Source of the DNA: Mycobacterium kansasii ATCC 12478
GTDB lineage: Bacteria > Actinomycetota > Actinomycetes > Mycobacteriales > Mycobacteriaceae
Reading direction: 5' to 3'
Length of the DNA stretch: 64,000 nucleotides
Assembly (NCBI RefSeq): GCF_000157895.3
Contig: NC_022663.1
Location: 4,030,001 to 4,094,000 of the forward strand
The translations under genes and the position numbers were made by a program. The notes under the pieces were generated by a model. It did not search any database and was not told the DNA's origin. It saw only the letters and a list, made by a program, of their open reading frames with translations. Below are positions 35,294-43,047 of this stretch, piece by piece. Position 1 is the first letter of the stretch; each line of letters starts with the position of its first letter.

Positions 35294-36213
35294 TACTGCA
35301 ACGCATGAGGACGGCCGGCGTTCGTCGCGGAACGGAACTGTTGTTTTCACCCGGGGCGCCACCGGAGACCGGTGGTCTGATAGCTCTGGCCGGTCTGCGG
35401 CTGCTGGCCGGGTTGATCTGGCTCTATAACGTGGTCTGGAAACTGCCACCGGATTTCGGGCAGCGTAGCAACAGCGGGTTGTACCACTTCACCCATCTGG
35501 CGATCGAACATCCGGTGTTCAAACCGTTCAGCTGGGCTGTCGAGCACCTGGTGCTGCCGTACTTCACCGCCTTCGGTTGGGCGGTGCTGGTCGCCGAGTC
35601 CGCGTTGGCAGTGCTCCTGCTGACCGGGACGGCGGTGCGGCTGGCCGCCCTGATCGGCATCGGACAGTCACTGGCGATCGGCCTCTCGGTCGCCGAGTCG
35701 CCCGGGGAATGGCCATGGGCGTACGCGATGCTGCTCGGCATCCACGTCGTCCTGCTCTTCGTGGCGTCGACCCGGTACGCCGCCGTCGACGCCGTGCGCG
35801 TGGCAACCTCGCCATCGGCAGTCCGGTCGAGAGCGCAGCGGTTGCTGGCTGGTTGGGCAACCGTGCTGTTGCTGATCGCGCTGATCGCCGGGTGGCGCGG
35901 TCTTGCCGGTAGCTGGCCCGCCTACGTCGGCATACGACCGCTGGAATTCTCGCTCGGCCAATACAACCTACGCGGCGCCGTGGTGCTGATCGCGGTCGCG
36001 CTGGCGATGCTGGCAGCAGCCAAGGCCGGCCAGCGCATGATCGCGATCGCGGCCGCCGCGGTAGCAGCGCTAGCCGCGGCTTCCATTTACGTCCAAGTAG
36101 GCGGGACTGCGGTGTGGCTCGGTGGAACCAACACCACCGCAGTGGTTTTCGTCTGCGCAGCGGTGGTGAGTCTGGCAACCGGCTCCATGATCGGACGGAC
36201 GAAAGGGGCGTGA
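35290..36213 (+). CDS. DoxD/DoxX-like membrane protein
   Basis: A protein of about 307 residues with seven to eight hydrophobic helices in two groups. The first group shows the DoxD-type pattern LRLLAGLIWLYNVVWKLPPD, then LPYFTAFGWAVLVAESALAV and a Trp-Pro-rich AESPGEWPWAYAMLLGIH segment, typical of the small subunits of thiosulfate:quinone oxidoreductase. The second group (about residues 180-300) has further helices and looks unique. GTG at 35290 overlaps the permease stop by four bases; ATG at 35305 is the alternative. The stop overlaps the following ATG. Probable role: membrane redox partner linking quinones to the downstream flavoprotein (inference). Confidence 0.7.
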   Translation: MILQRMRTAGVRRGTELLFSPGAPPETGGLIALAGLRLLAGLIWLYNVVWKLPPDFGQRSNSGLYHFTHLAIEHPVFKPFSWAVEHLVLPYFTAFGWAVLVAESALAVLLLTGTAVRLAALIGIGQSLAIGLSVAESPGEWPWAYAMLLGIHVVLLFVASTRYAAVDAVRVATSPSAVRSRAQRLLAGWATVLLLIALIAGWRGLAGSWPAYVGIRPLEFSLGQYNLRGAVVLIAVALAMLAAAKAGQRMIAIAAAAVAALAAASIYVQVGGTAVWLGGTNTTAVVFVCAAVVSLATGSMIGRTKGA

Positions 36214-37334
36214 TGACCGCATCGGGGGTTGTGCCGCAAGTCGTTGCCGTCGCCGCAGAACACGCCGAGCGAGTGGACGCCGACTGTTCCTTTCCGGTCG
36301 AGTCGGTGGATGCCCTGCGGGCCAGTGGCCTACTTGGTCTGGTGCTACCGGCCGATGTCGGTGGAATAGCGGCCAGCCCAAGGGAATTCACCCAGGTAGT
36401 GGCGCAGCTGTCGGCCGCCTGCGGATCGACCGCCATGATCTATCTGATGCATGTGGCCGCGGCCGTCGCCGTCGCCGCAGCGCCCCCGCCGGGCCTGCCG
36501 GATCTGTTGGCGGACATGGCCTCCGGGAAAAAACTGGGCACGTTGGCGTTCAGCGAGAAGGGCTCTCGTTCGCACTTCTGGGCGCCGGTATCCACCTCGA
36601 CGGCCGACGGGGACGACGTCGTCGTGCGGGCCGACAAGAGCTGGGTGACGTCGGCGGGGTTCGCCGACGTCTACATCGTCTCCACCGGTTCGGTCAGTGG
36701 CGTCGCCGGAGACGTTGATCTCTACGCGGTTCCGGCGGACACGCCGGGCCTGCGGGTGACCGGCACCTTCACCGGGATGGGCCTGCGCGGCAATGCCTCG
36801 GCGCCGATGTCGGTCGACATTCGCGTGCCCGCCCGCTATCGCCTGGGCCCGCCTGGCGGCGGGTTCGGCATGATGATGGAAACGGTTCTGCCGTGGTTCA
36901 ACCTCGGAAATGCGGCCGTGTCACTGGGTTTGGCGACCGCTGCCACCACCGCCGCGGTCAGGCACGTCACCAGCGCCCGGCTGGAACACCTCGGCGGAAG
37001 CCTGGCCGAGCTGCCGACGATCCGCGCCCAGATCGCTCGGATGGGCACCGGGCTGGCGGCGCAGGAGGCGTATCTGGCGCAGGTCGCCGACCGGGTGAGT
37101 TCGCCCGACGACACCACACTGACGCATGTGCTGGGAGTCAAAGCGTCGGTCAACGACGCCGCGCTGACCATCACCGAGTCGGCGATGCGGGTGTGTGGCG
37201 GTGCGGCGTTTTCCAAGCATCTGCCCATCGAACGGGCTTTCCGCGACGCTCGGGCCGGGGCGGTGATGGCACCGACCGCCGACGCACTGTACGACTTCTA
37301 CGGCCGGGCCGTCACCGGACTGCCGCTGTTCTAG
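36213..37334 (+). CDS. Acyl-CoA-dehydrogenase-fold flavoprotein, oxygenase-like
   Basis: A 373-residue protein with the three-part acyl-CoA dehydrogenase fold. The N-terminal helices include GLVLPADVGGIAASPREF. A central beta domain has TLAFSEKGSRSHFW and DKSWVTSAGFADVYIV. The C-terminal helices end MRVCGGAAFSKHLPIERAFR-DARAG. Where true dehydrogenases have the catalytic Glu in a GT-containing loop (IYEGT type), this protein reads VMAPTADALYDFYG, with no Glu. That resembles DszC/HsaA-type group D flavin monooxygenases or desaturases acting on non-CoA substrates. It starts inside the DoxD stop (ATGA) and is followed after eight bases by the binding-protein gene. Confidence 0.8.
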   Translation: MTASGVVPQVVAVAAEHAERVDADCSFPVESVDALRASGLLGLVLPADVGGIAASPREFTQVVAQLSAACGSTAMIYLMHVAAAVAVAAAPPPGLPDLLADMASGKKLGTLAFSEKGSRSHFWAPVSTSTADGDDVVVRADKSWVTSAGFADVYIVSTGSVSGVAGDVDLYAVPADTPGLRVTGTFTGMGLRGNASAPMSVDIRVPARYRLGPPGGGFGMMMETVLPWFNLGNAAVSLGLATAATTAAVRHVTSARLEHLGGSLAELPTIRAQIARMGTGLAAQEAYLAQVADRVSSPDDTTLTHVLGVKASVNDAALTITESAMRVCGGAAFSKHLPIERAFRDARAGAVMAPTADALYDFYGRAVTGLPLF

Positions 37335-37342
37335 GGAGGGAT

Positions 37343-38167
37343 ATGTCAACCGAACCGCTGGTTGTCGGGGCTGTGGCATACACGCCCAATGTGGTCCCGA
37401 TCTGGGAGGGCATCCGAAGCTACTTTCGGGACTCCCGAAATCCGGACACCGAAATGGATTTCGTGCTGTATTCCAACTACGGGCGGTTGGTCGACTCGCT
37501 GATCGCCGGGCACATCGACATCGCCTGGAACACCAACCTGGCCTATGTGCGGACCGTGCTGCAAACTGGCGGGCACTGCACGGCGCTGGCCCAGCGCGAC
37601 ACAGACGTGGACTACACCACCGTGTTCGTCGCACGCGCCGGCAGCGGGCTGCAGGGGCCGGGTGATATTGCCGGAAAACGTCTGGCGCTCGGGTCCGCCG
37701 ACTCCGCACACGCGGCGATCCTGCCGCTGTATTACCTACGGCGCGCGGACATCGCCGAGACGGACCTACACGTCATCCGATTCAACACCGACATAGGCAA
37801 ACATGGCGATACCGGCCGCAGCGAACTGGACGCGGTGGACGCCGTGTTGGCCGGGGAGGCCGATGTGGCGGCCATCGGCAGCTCGACGTGGGCGGCTATG
37901 GGTGCGGCGGAGCTCATGGGGGAATCGCTGGCCGAAGTATGGCGCACCGAAGGCTACTGCCACTGCATGTTCACCGCGTTGGACACCTTGGCCGCCGAGC
38001 GGTACCAACCATGGCTGGACCGGTTGCTGGCGATGGACTGGGATAACCCCGAGCATCGAAAGATATTGGAACTCGAGGGATTACGACGCTGGGTGGCTCC
38101 GCATCTGGACGGATACAAGCCGTTGTTCGAGGCCGTCGAGGAGCAGGGCATCGACCCGCGATGGTGA
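37343..38167 (+). CDS. Cytosolic PhnD/NMT1-like substrate-binding-fold protein
   Basis: A 274-residue type 2 periplasmic-binding-protein fold. The start LVVGAVAYTPNVVPIWEGIR leads directly into the first lobe, and FVARAGSGLQGPGDIAGKRLALGS is the family hallmark for phosphonate, sulfonate or NMT1-like binding proteins. There is no signal peptide or lipobox, and no permease or ATPase genes are nearby, so it is not an ordinary ABC receptor. A cysteine pair, GYCHCMFTALD, lies near residue 210. Intracellular proteins of this fold can be enzymes (MqnA/MqnD, or THI5, which also has a Cys-rich motif). The ATG is preceded by AGGGAGGG. The 3' end overlaps the radical SAM gene by seven bases. Confidence 0.8.
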   Translation: MSTEPLVVGAVAYTPNVVPIWEGIRSYFRDSRNPDTEMDFVLYSNYGRLVDSLIAGHIDIAWNTNLAYVRTVLQTGGHCTALAQRDTDVDYTTVFVARAGSGLQGPGDIAGKRLALGSADSAHAAILPLYYLRRADIAETDLHVIRFNTDIGKHGDTGRSELDAVDAVLAGEADVAAIGSSTWAAMGAAELMGESLAEVWRTEGYCHCMFTALDTLAAERYQPWLDRLLAMDWDNPEHRKILELEGLRRWVAPHLDGYKPLFEAVEEQGIDPRW

Positions 38168-39159
38168 TCCTGGACTTGATGCGCCAGGTGGGCGGGCTCG
38201 CGCAGGGCGCGACCGTCGAGGTTGCCGTCAGTAGTCACCACGATCGAGAGCTTGCCGAAAAGTGGTGCGCCCGAACTGGAAACACGCTGGTTAGCACGGA
38301 TTTGGACGATGCGGGAGTCGGCGCCGTGGTGGTGCGGCGTGGTCATCCGCCGGATCCCGCCGAGGTGCTGGGCGCCGACCGGTTGCCCGGGGTCCGGCTG
38401 TGGCTCTATACCAACTTTCATTGCAATCTGTCCTGCGACTACTGCTGTGTCTCCTCGTCGCCGCAGGCCGCGCACCGCGAACTGGGGTCCGAGCGAATCG
38501 GCCGCATTGTCGGTGAAGCGGCACGCTGGGGGGTACGGGAGTTGTTCCTCACCGGCGGTGAGCCGTTCCTGCTGCCCGACATCGCCACAATCATCTCGGC
38601 CTGTGTGGAAACGCTGCCCACCACCGTCCTCACCAACGGGATGGTGTTCAAAGGCCGGGCCCGCCGGGCCCTGGATTCCCTGCCCAGGGATGGGCTCGCA
38701 TTGCAGATCAGCCTGGACTCGGCGACGCCGGACCTGCACGACTCGCACCGCGGCGCCGGTACGTGGGAAAAGGCGGTTGCCGGAATCCGTTTCGCGTTAT
38801 CGCTGGGTTTCCGGGTACGCGTGGCCGCGACAGTCGCCGCCCCCGCGCCCGGCGAACTGGCCGCATTTCACGAGTTCCTCGATGCGCTCGGTATCGCAGG
38901 CGAGGATCAGCTGGTGCGGCCGATCGCCTTGGAAGGTGTTGCGTCCGAGGGGTTGTCGCTGCGCCGCGAATCGCTCGTTCCGGAGGTGACCGTCACCGCC
39001 GAGGGCGTGTACTGGCATCCGGTCGCCGCCACCGACGAGCGGGCCCTGGTGTCGCGGATCATCGAACCGCTGACACCGGCACTGGACGCGGTTAGCCGGC
39101 TGTTCACCGAGCAGTGGGCGCAGGCCGCCGAGGCGGCCGCGTTGTTCCCGTGCGCTTAG
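38161..39159 (+). CDS. Radical SAM enzyme with TusA-like N-terminal domain
   Basis: A 332-residue protein. Residues ~1-55 (LDLMRQVGGLAQGATVEVAV, then an EKWCARTGN helix end) resemble the helix-strand-helix part of the sulfur carrier TusA/SirA, but without its CPxP cysteine. The radical SAM core begins near residue 80, with the 4Fe-4S motif CNLSCDYCC (Cx3Cx2C) and the SAM motif FLTGGEPFLL, then LTNGMVF and LQISLDSATP strands. No SPASM or Twitch Cys cluster is seen at the C-terminus; a lone Cys is second to last. The ATG at 38161 lies inside the previous gene, and the frame is open upstream. The substrate is unknown. Confidence 0.85.
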   Translation: MVILDLMRQVGGLAQGATVEVAVSSHHDRELAEKWCARTGNTLVSTDLDDAGVGAVVVRRGHPPDPAEVLGADRLPGVRLWLYTNFHCNLSCDYCCVSSSPQAAHRELGSERIGRIVGEAARWGVRELFLTGGEPFLLPDIATIISACVETLPTTVLTNGMVFKGRARRALDSLPRDGLALQISLDSATPDLHDSHRGAGTWEKAVAGIRFALSLGFRVRVAATVAAPAPGELAAFHEFLDALGIAGEDQLVRPIALEGVASEGLSLRRESLVPEVTVTAEGVYWHPVAATDERALVSRIIEPLTPALDAVSRLFTEQWAQAAEAAALFPCA

Positions 39160-39247
39160 GGCCCGACGCCACCACCCGCTGTAGCCGACCAAGCACAACC
39201 CTCACCCGAACCGCCCGCTGGAGCCTGATGCCCGGTTTGCATCGTGA

Positions 39248-40603
39248 CTATTGAAGCGGCCGACGTACATACACCGCCCAGGTCAGAGCCGCCAAGGCGA
39301 CGTAGCACCCCAAGAAGATCCACAATGCCGGCGTCTCGGTGCGGGCGAGCAGGTAGGACTGCCGCAGCATCATGTCGATCGCGAAGCCGCCGAAGGCGCC
39401 GATCGAGTCTGCGAACCCGACCAATGCTCCGCCGACGTTTCGCGACCACTGTTTGCGGTCGTGTTCGCTGAGGTCCAGCGAGTGGCTGCGGGCCTCGAAG
39501 ACCGACGGGATCATCTGGTAGATCGATCCGTTACCGGCGCCCGCCAGGATGAACAAGGCGACGAAGCCGACCAGGTAAATGACCATTGAGGTGGTGGTGA
39601 ATTGGCCGGCATTGCTGTCGTCGAGGCTGCTTGCGCAAACCAGTAGTCCGGCAGCGAGGGTCATGCCGACGAAGACAGCCAGGGTAACGCAAGCGCCGCC
39701 GATGCGGTCGGCAAGTTTGCCGCCGTAGATGCGCGACAGCGACCCCAGCAGTGGCCCGATGAAGGCGATCTGGGCGGCGTGCAGCGACGCCTGCCCTGGA
39801 GTCTGACCGGCCTCGGTGAACTTGATGTGTAACACCTGGCTGAGCGCGAACGCGAACCCGATGAAGGAGCCGAAGCTGCCGACGTAGAGTAGCGAGAGCA
39901 GCCAGGAGTCGCGCTGGGCGATCATTTTTCGCATCGCACCGAAATTGACTCTGTAAGTCTTGACGTTGTCCATGAACAGCATGGCGCCGATGCTGGCAAT
40001 CGTCAGCAACACCATGTAGAGCCCGGACACCCAGTACGGCTGGCGGTGGCCCGCGACGGCGATCACCAGCAGGCCGATCAGCTGGATTACCGGGACCCCG
40101 ATGTTGCCGCCCGCCGCGTTGATCCCCAGCGCGACGCCCTTGAGCCGTTGCGGGTAGAAGGCGTTGACATTGGTCATCGATGCGGAGAAGTTGCCGCCGC
40201 CGAGTCCGGTCAGCACCGCGCAGACCAGATATGGCCACAGCGGCAGTCCGGGGTTGGCAAGCAGCACGATCGTGCCGGCGGTCGGGATGAGCAATACCAG
40301 CGTGATGGCCACCGTAAAGTTGCGGCCGCCGAAAATGCCGATGCCAGCCGTATACGGAATGCGCATCAGCGCACCGACCAGCGTATTGACCGCGAGCAGC
40401 AACAACTTATCGCTCGCGCCGAACCCGTACATGGATTCCGGCATGAACAACACCAGCACCGACCACAGCGTCCAGACGCCGAAGGCGACATGGTCCGTCG
40501 CGATCGACCAGATCATGTTGCGACGGGCGATGTCTTTGTTACCGGACTCCCAGGCTTTGGTGTCTTCCGGGTTCCAATCCAAGATGTCATGTGAGTGGGT
40601 CAT
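39248..40603 (-). CDS. narK: Nitrate/nitrite transporter (MFS)
   Basis: A 451-residue major facilitator transporter with about 12 helices. Both NarK nitrate-signature regions are recognisable: GLGGGNFSASMTNVNAFYP in helix 5 and AGNGSIYQMIPSVFEARS in helix 11. It exchanges or imports nitrate/nitrite for respiration or nitrite detoxification. ATG at 40603 follows AAAGGAA by six bases; an upstream in-frame start at 40669 has no support. It is convergent with the radical SAM gene and has no nitrate reductase next to it. In M. tuberculosis narK2 is DosR-controlled; I found no clear DosR box here. Confidence 0.92.
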   Translation of the reverse strand: MTHSHDILDWNPEDTKAWESGNKDIARRNMIWSIATDHVAFGVWTLWSVLVLFMPESMYGFGASDKLLLLAVNTLVGALMRIPYTAGIGIFGGRNFTVAITLVLLIPTAGTIVLLANPGLPLWPYLVCAVLTGLGGGNFSASMTNVNAFYPQRLKGVALGINAAGGNIGVPVIQLIGLLVIAVAGHRQPYWVSGLYMVLLTIASIGAMLFMDNVKTYRVNFGAMRKMIAQRDSWLLSLLYVGSFGSFIGFAFALSQVLHIKFTEAGQTPGQASLHAAQIAFIGPLLGSLSRIYGGKLADRIGGACVTLAVFVGMTLAAGLLVCASSLDDSNAGQFTTTSMVIYLVGFVALFILAGAGNGSIYQMIPSVFEARSHSLDLSEHDRKQWSRNVGGALVGFADSIGAFGGFAIDMMLRQSYLLARTETPALWIFLGCYVALAALTWAVYVRRPLQ

Positions 40604-40829
40604 CAGATTTCCTTTGCAATCGAATGCCAGCATCGAATCCCCGTGTGAGCGGCGATCGATGCTTAGCAATCAGGCCGAAAGCCGCTTGCATTACCAAATT
40701 CCCGACATGGCTCACCCAGGAAGCAGTGGGCAATCCCAACGTTCCGCTCCGCGTTGCGCCGTGCGCATCGAAGCAGCGCTCCCTCAACCGCAACCGACGT
40801 GGTGGTCGTCATAACCGCGCAATCAATGC

Positions 40830-41223
40830 TCATTCTTCCGATCTCGACCCTATGCGGTATCGGCGTGACGAATTAGCCTCTGCACGAGCCGTATTCGTAT
40901 GATTGCTGCTGCCGGGGACGCCGTGCTGCCTGGCGGCGATCGTTTCGGCGGTCTCGGTGGCAGCATACGAGCCGGCGCTTGTTCGCATTTCGCTCCCGAA
41001 CGTTTCGTGCATAGCAGCGGCTTGAGTGGATATCGCTTGATGGAGGCTGGCATGGGCGGCGAATTGCCGTCGTCAACGCTGACGCCTCGCCGGCCGCAGC
41101 GGGAACCACGCTGGTGGTCGGACGTGCTGCGGCGGCGCTCTTGGCGGCCATGCCAGACCCGATGCCCTTCAGTTCACCCGGGGCTGCCGTCAGAGTCCCG
41201 GGTTGTGTTGTTACAAAAGACAT
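40830..41223 (-). pseudogene. PE family gene broken by a frameshift
   Basis: From ATG at 41223 the frame encodes a classic PE start (MSFVTTQPGTLTAAPGELKG, then GEASALTTA). Around 41060-41070 it loses frame. The PE continuation FAAHASLHQAISTQAAAMHE and then GSYAATETAE is intact in another frame until the stop at 40830. Deletion of a single base in the ALTAAQF codons explains the change. The remaining C-terminus is short and not PGRS-like. It lies 29 bases downstream of a PPE gene on the same strand, so it is a decayed member of the local PE/PPE cluster. Confidence 0.8.
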
Positions 41224-41252
41224 TTGAACTATGTCCTGGTATCAGGCTGGTC

Positions 41253-42671
41253 TCATGGCAGCGACTTCGGTAGCGTTAAGTTGTTGGGATCGCCGTCGGT
41301 CAAGTGCACCGCGTGGATGCCGGGTTTCTTCTTCAGCTTGGCGATAAGGCTCTCCAGCCCTGCCGAGTCGGTGTGCCAGTGCTGCACGTTTTCTGGTTTC
41401 TCAGCCATTTCGGCGACGAGATGTTGAAGGTTCTCTGGCGACTCGCCGTCTTTGGACGAGCCGTCCTTGAGTGAAGTGGAACGGAATCGGGCGCCGCCGC
41501 CCCCGGGGCCGCGGGGCGCGGCTGCGCCCAGCGCGCTTCCAACCATGCCCGCACCGGCCATCCCGCTGAGCAGGGTTCCCTCGCTGACCGCGCCCGCCGC
41601 TACGGCATTCTGCCCCGCGCCAGACAACACCGAGGCGACCGTTCTGATCGCCGGCGTTGCCGTAGCCCAACTCGGCGGAACCGCCATACCGCCGACCAAG
41701 CCAGCGTGGCCGACATCCGCCGCTACCGCCCCACCCAGACCCGCCGAGCCGGCCAGATTTGGGCCCGAGCCGAGTCCTGCCGCCAGCACCGACCCTCCGC
41801 CGTTGCCTGCCGCGGCCCCGGCAGCCGTGCTCGCCAAGCCGTTGAGGTACTTCGTCTGGAATACCAGGCCCATGATGATGGTGATGAAGATGTCGTTCAC
41901 CGGCAGGATGAGTTTCGGGATCAGCTCGAGATCGCCGGTGAGGGAGTTGATGTTTTGCATCCCGGCGAAGTCCTGCGCAGCTGTCAGCAGGCCGGAAATC
42001 GGATTCGGTCCGGTGACGATCGTCGTAAAGCTCAGCAGCGCAGTGGGTATTGCGTTGAAAAAATTCGCGATCTGCGTTTGCGTGCTGCTAACGATCTGTG
42101 TGATGTAGGTATTCACGATTGCCGCGAGTTGACCGAGCAGCCCACCCGGGCTTGTAGTCGCCGCCGGTGCCGCGAACGGCGTCAGCGTCGTGGCGGCCGC
42201 CGACTGGCCGGCGTAGTTGTTCATCGCGGTGGCATCTTGGGCCCACATCTGGGCGTACTGTGCCTCGTTGGCCGCAATCGCCGGAGTGTTCTGCCCGAAG
42301 ATGTTGGTCGCCACCAACGACGCCAGCTCACTGCGATTGGCTGCGATCACCGGCGGCGGCACCATCGCCGCGAACGTCGTCTCATAAGCCACCGCGGCGG
42401 CCCGGGCCTGTGCGGCGGTCTGCTCGGATTGCGCCGCCGTGGCGCTCGTCCAGGCCATATAGGGTGCCGCTGCGGTCGCCATCGACACCGATGACGGACC
42501 TTGCCACGTCGCTGTCAGAGCCGTGATCACCGAGGAGTAAGACGCCGCCGTCGAATACAGCTGGGCCGCCAGTGCATCCCAGGCCTCGGCGGCGGTCAAC
42601 ATCGGCCCCGATCCCGGACCGGCATACATCCGACCGGAGTTGATTTCGGGAGGCAATAGCGCGAAATACAT
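41253..42671 (-). CDS. PPE family protein with hydrophilic C-terminal extension
   Basis: A 472-residue PPE protein. The N-terminal ~180 residues are the PPE domain (FALLPPEINSGRMYAGPGSG; WQGPSSVSMATAAAPYMAW; FFGQNTPAI-like FGQNTPAIAANEAQYAQMW). The SVP-type motif GGMAVPPSWATATPAI appears near residue 335. The last ~80 residues are unusual: charged, Lys/Glu/His-rich, with ENLQHLVAEMAEKPENVQHW and LKKKPGIHAVHLTDG. PPE proteins are secreted by ESX systems, usually as PE-PPE dimers. The ATG follows AAGGA by seven bases and starts 11 bases after the small PE-like gene, as in PE-PPE pairs. Confidence 0.92.
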   Translation of the reverse strand: MYFALLPPEINSGRMYAGPGSGPMLTAAEAWDALAAQLYSTAASYSSVITALTATWQGPSSVSMATAAAPYMAWTSATAAQSEQTAAQARAAAVAYETTFAAMVPPPVIAANRSELASLVATNIFGQNTPAIAANEAQYAQMWAQDATAMNNYAGQSAAATTLTPFAAPAATTSPGGLLGQLAAIVNTYITQIVSSTQTQIANFFNAIPTALLSFTTIVTGPNPISGLLTAAQDFAGMQNINSLTGDLELIPKLILPVNDIFITIIMGLVFQTKYLNGLASTAAGAAAGNGGGSVLAAGLGSGPNLAGSAGLGGAVAADVGHAGLVGGMAVPPSWATATPAIRTVASVLSGAGQNAVAAGAVSEGTLLSGMAGAGMVGSALGAAAPRGPGGGGARFRSTSLKDGSSKDGESPENLQHLVAEMAEKPENVQHWHTDSAGLESLIAKLKKKPGIHAVHLTDGDPNNLTLPKSLP

Positions 42672-42682
42672 TGCATCGTCCT

Positions 42683-42937
42683 TCAGATGGTCGCAGTAAC
42701 GCGGCCGGGCTCGGCCGACCCACGCGACTTGCCGTTAGTGGCGCGGCTTTTCACAAACATCTCATGAGCCGCTGCGAACCGGCTGACCTCTCGAAACGTC
42801 GCGACATGCGCGCCGAGCCGGGCCGCGGTCAACATCGCCACTACATCGGCCGCCGCATCCGCTTCCGTCGGGCGAGTCGCACCAGCGGCGTCCTGCGCGC
42901 TTTTCGTCGGTATCTTCGGCTGCGCTCTCGAAGACAT
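42683..42937 (-). CDS. Divergent, shortened PE-like protein
   Basis: An 84-residue protein. Its middle, AAADVVAMLTAARLGAHVAT followed by FREVSRFAAAHEMFVKS, aligns well with the second half of PE domains (AAADEVSALTAAQFAAHAQ ... AAIHEMFV). The first ~33 residues (SSRAQPKIPTKSAQDAAG) are about 15 residues shorter than a normal PE start, and the usual FVTTQP is missing. ATG at 42937 has AGGAG five bases upstream and is preferred over GTG at 42943. It immediately precedes a PPE gene (11-base gap), the normal place of a PE partner. It is either a degenerate PE or a specialised short form. Confidence 0.65.
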   Translation of the reverse strand: MSSRAQPKIPTKSAQDAAGATRPTEADAAADVVAMLTAARLGAHVATFREVSRFAAAHEMFVKSRATNGKSRGSAEPGRVTATI

Positions 42938-43047
42938 GCGCACTCCTCATCTTCGTAGCTGACAGTTGCTGCGGCACTGGGTAATTGACCTCATCAAAGC
43001 TGCCCCTGGGGGGCGGACCTGCTGGCTAGTGCCGGTCTTGGCGGCAG

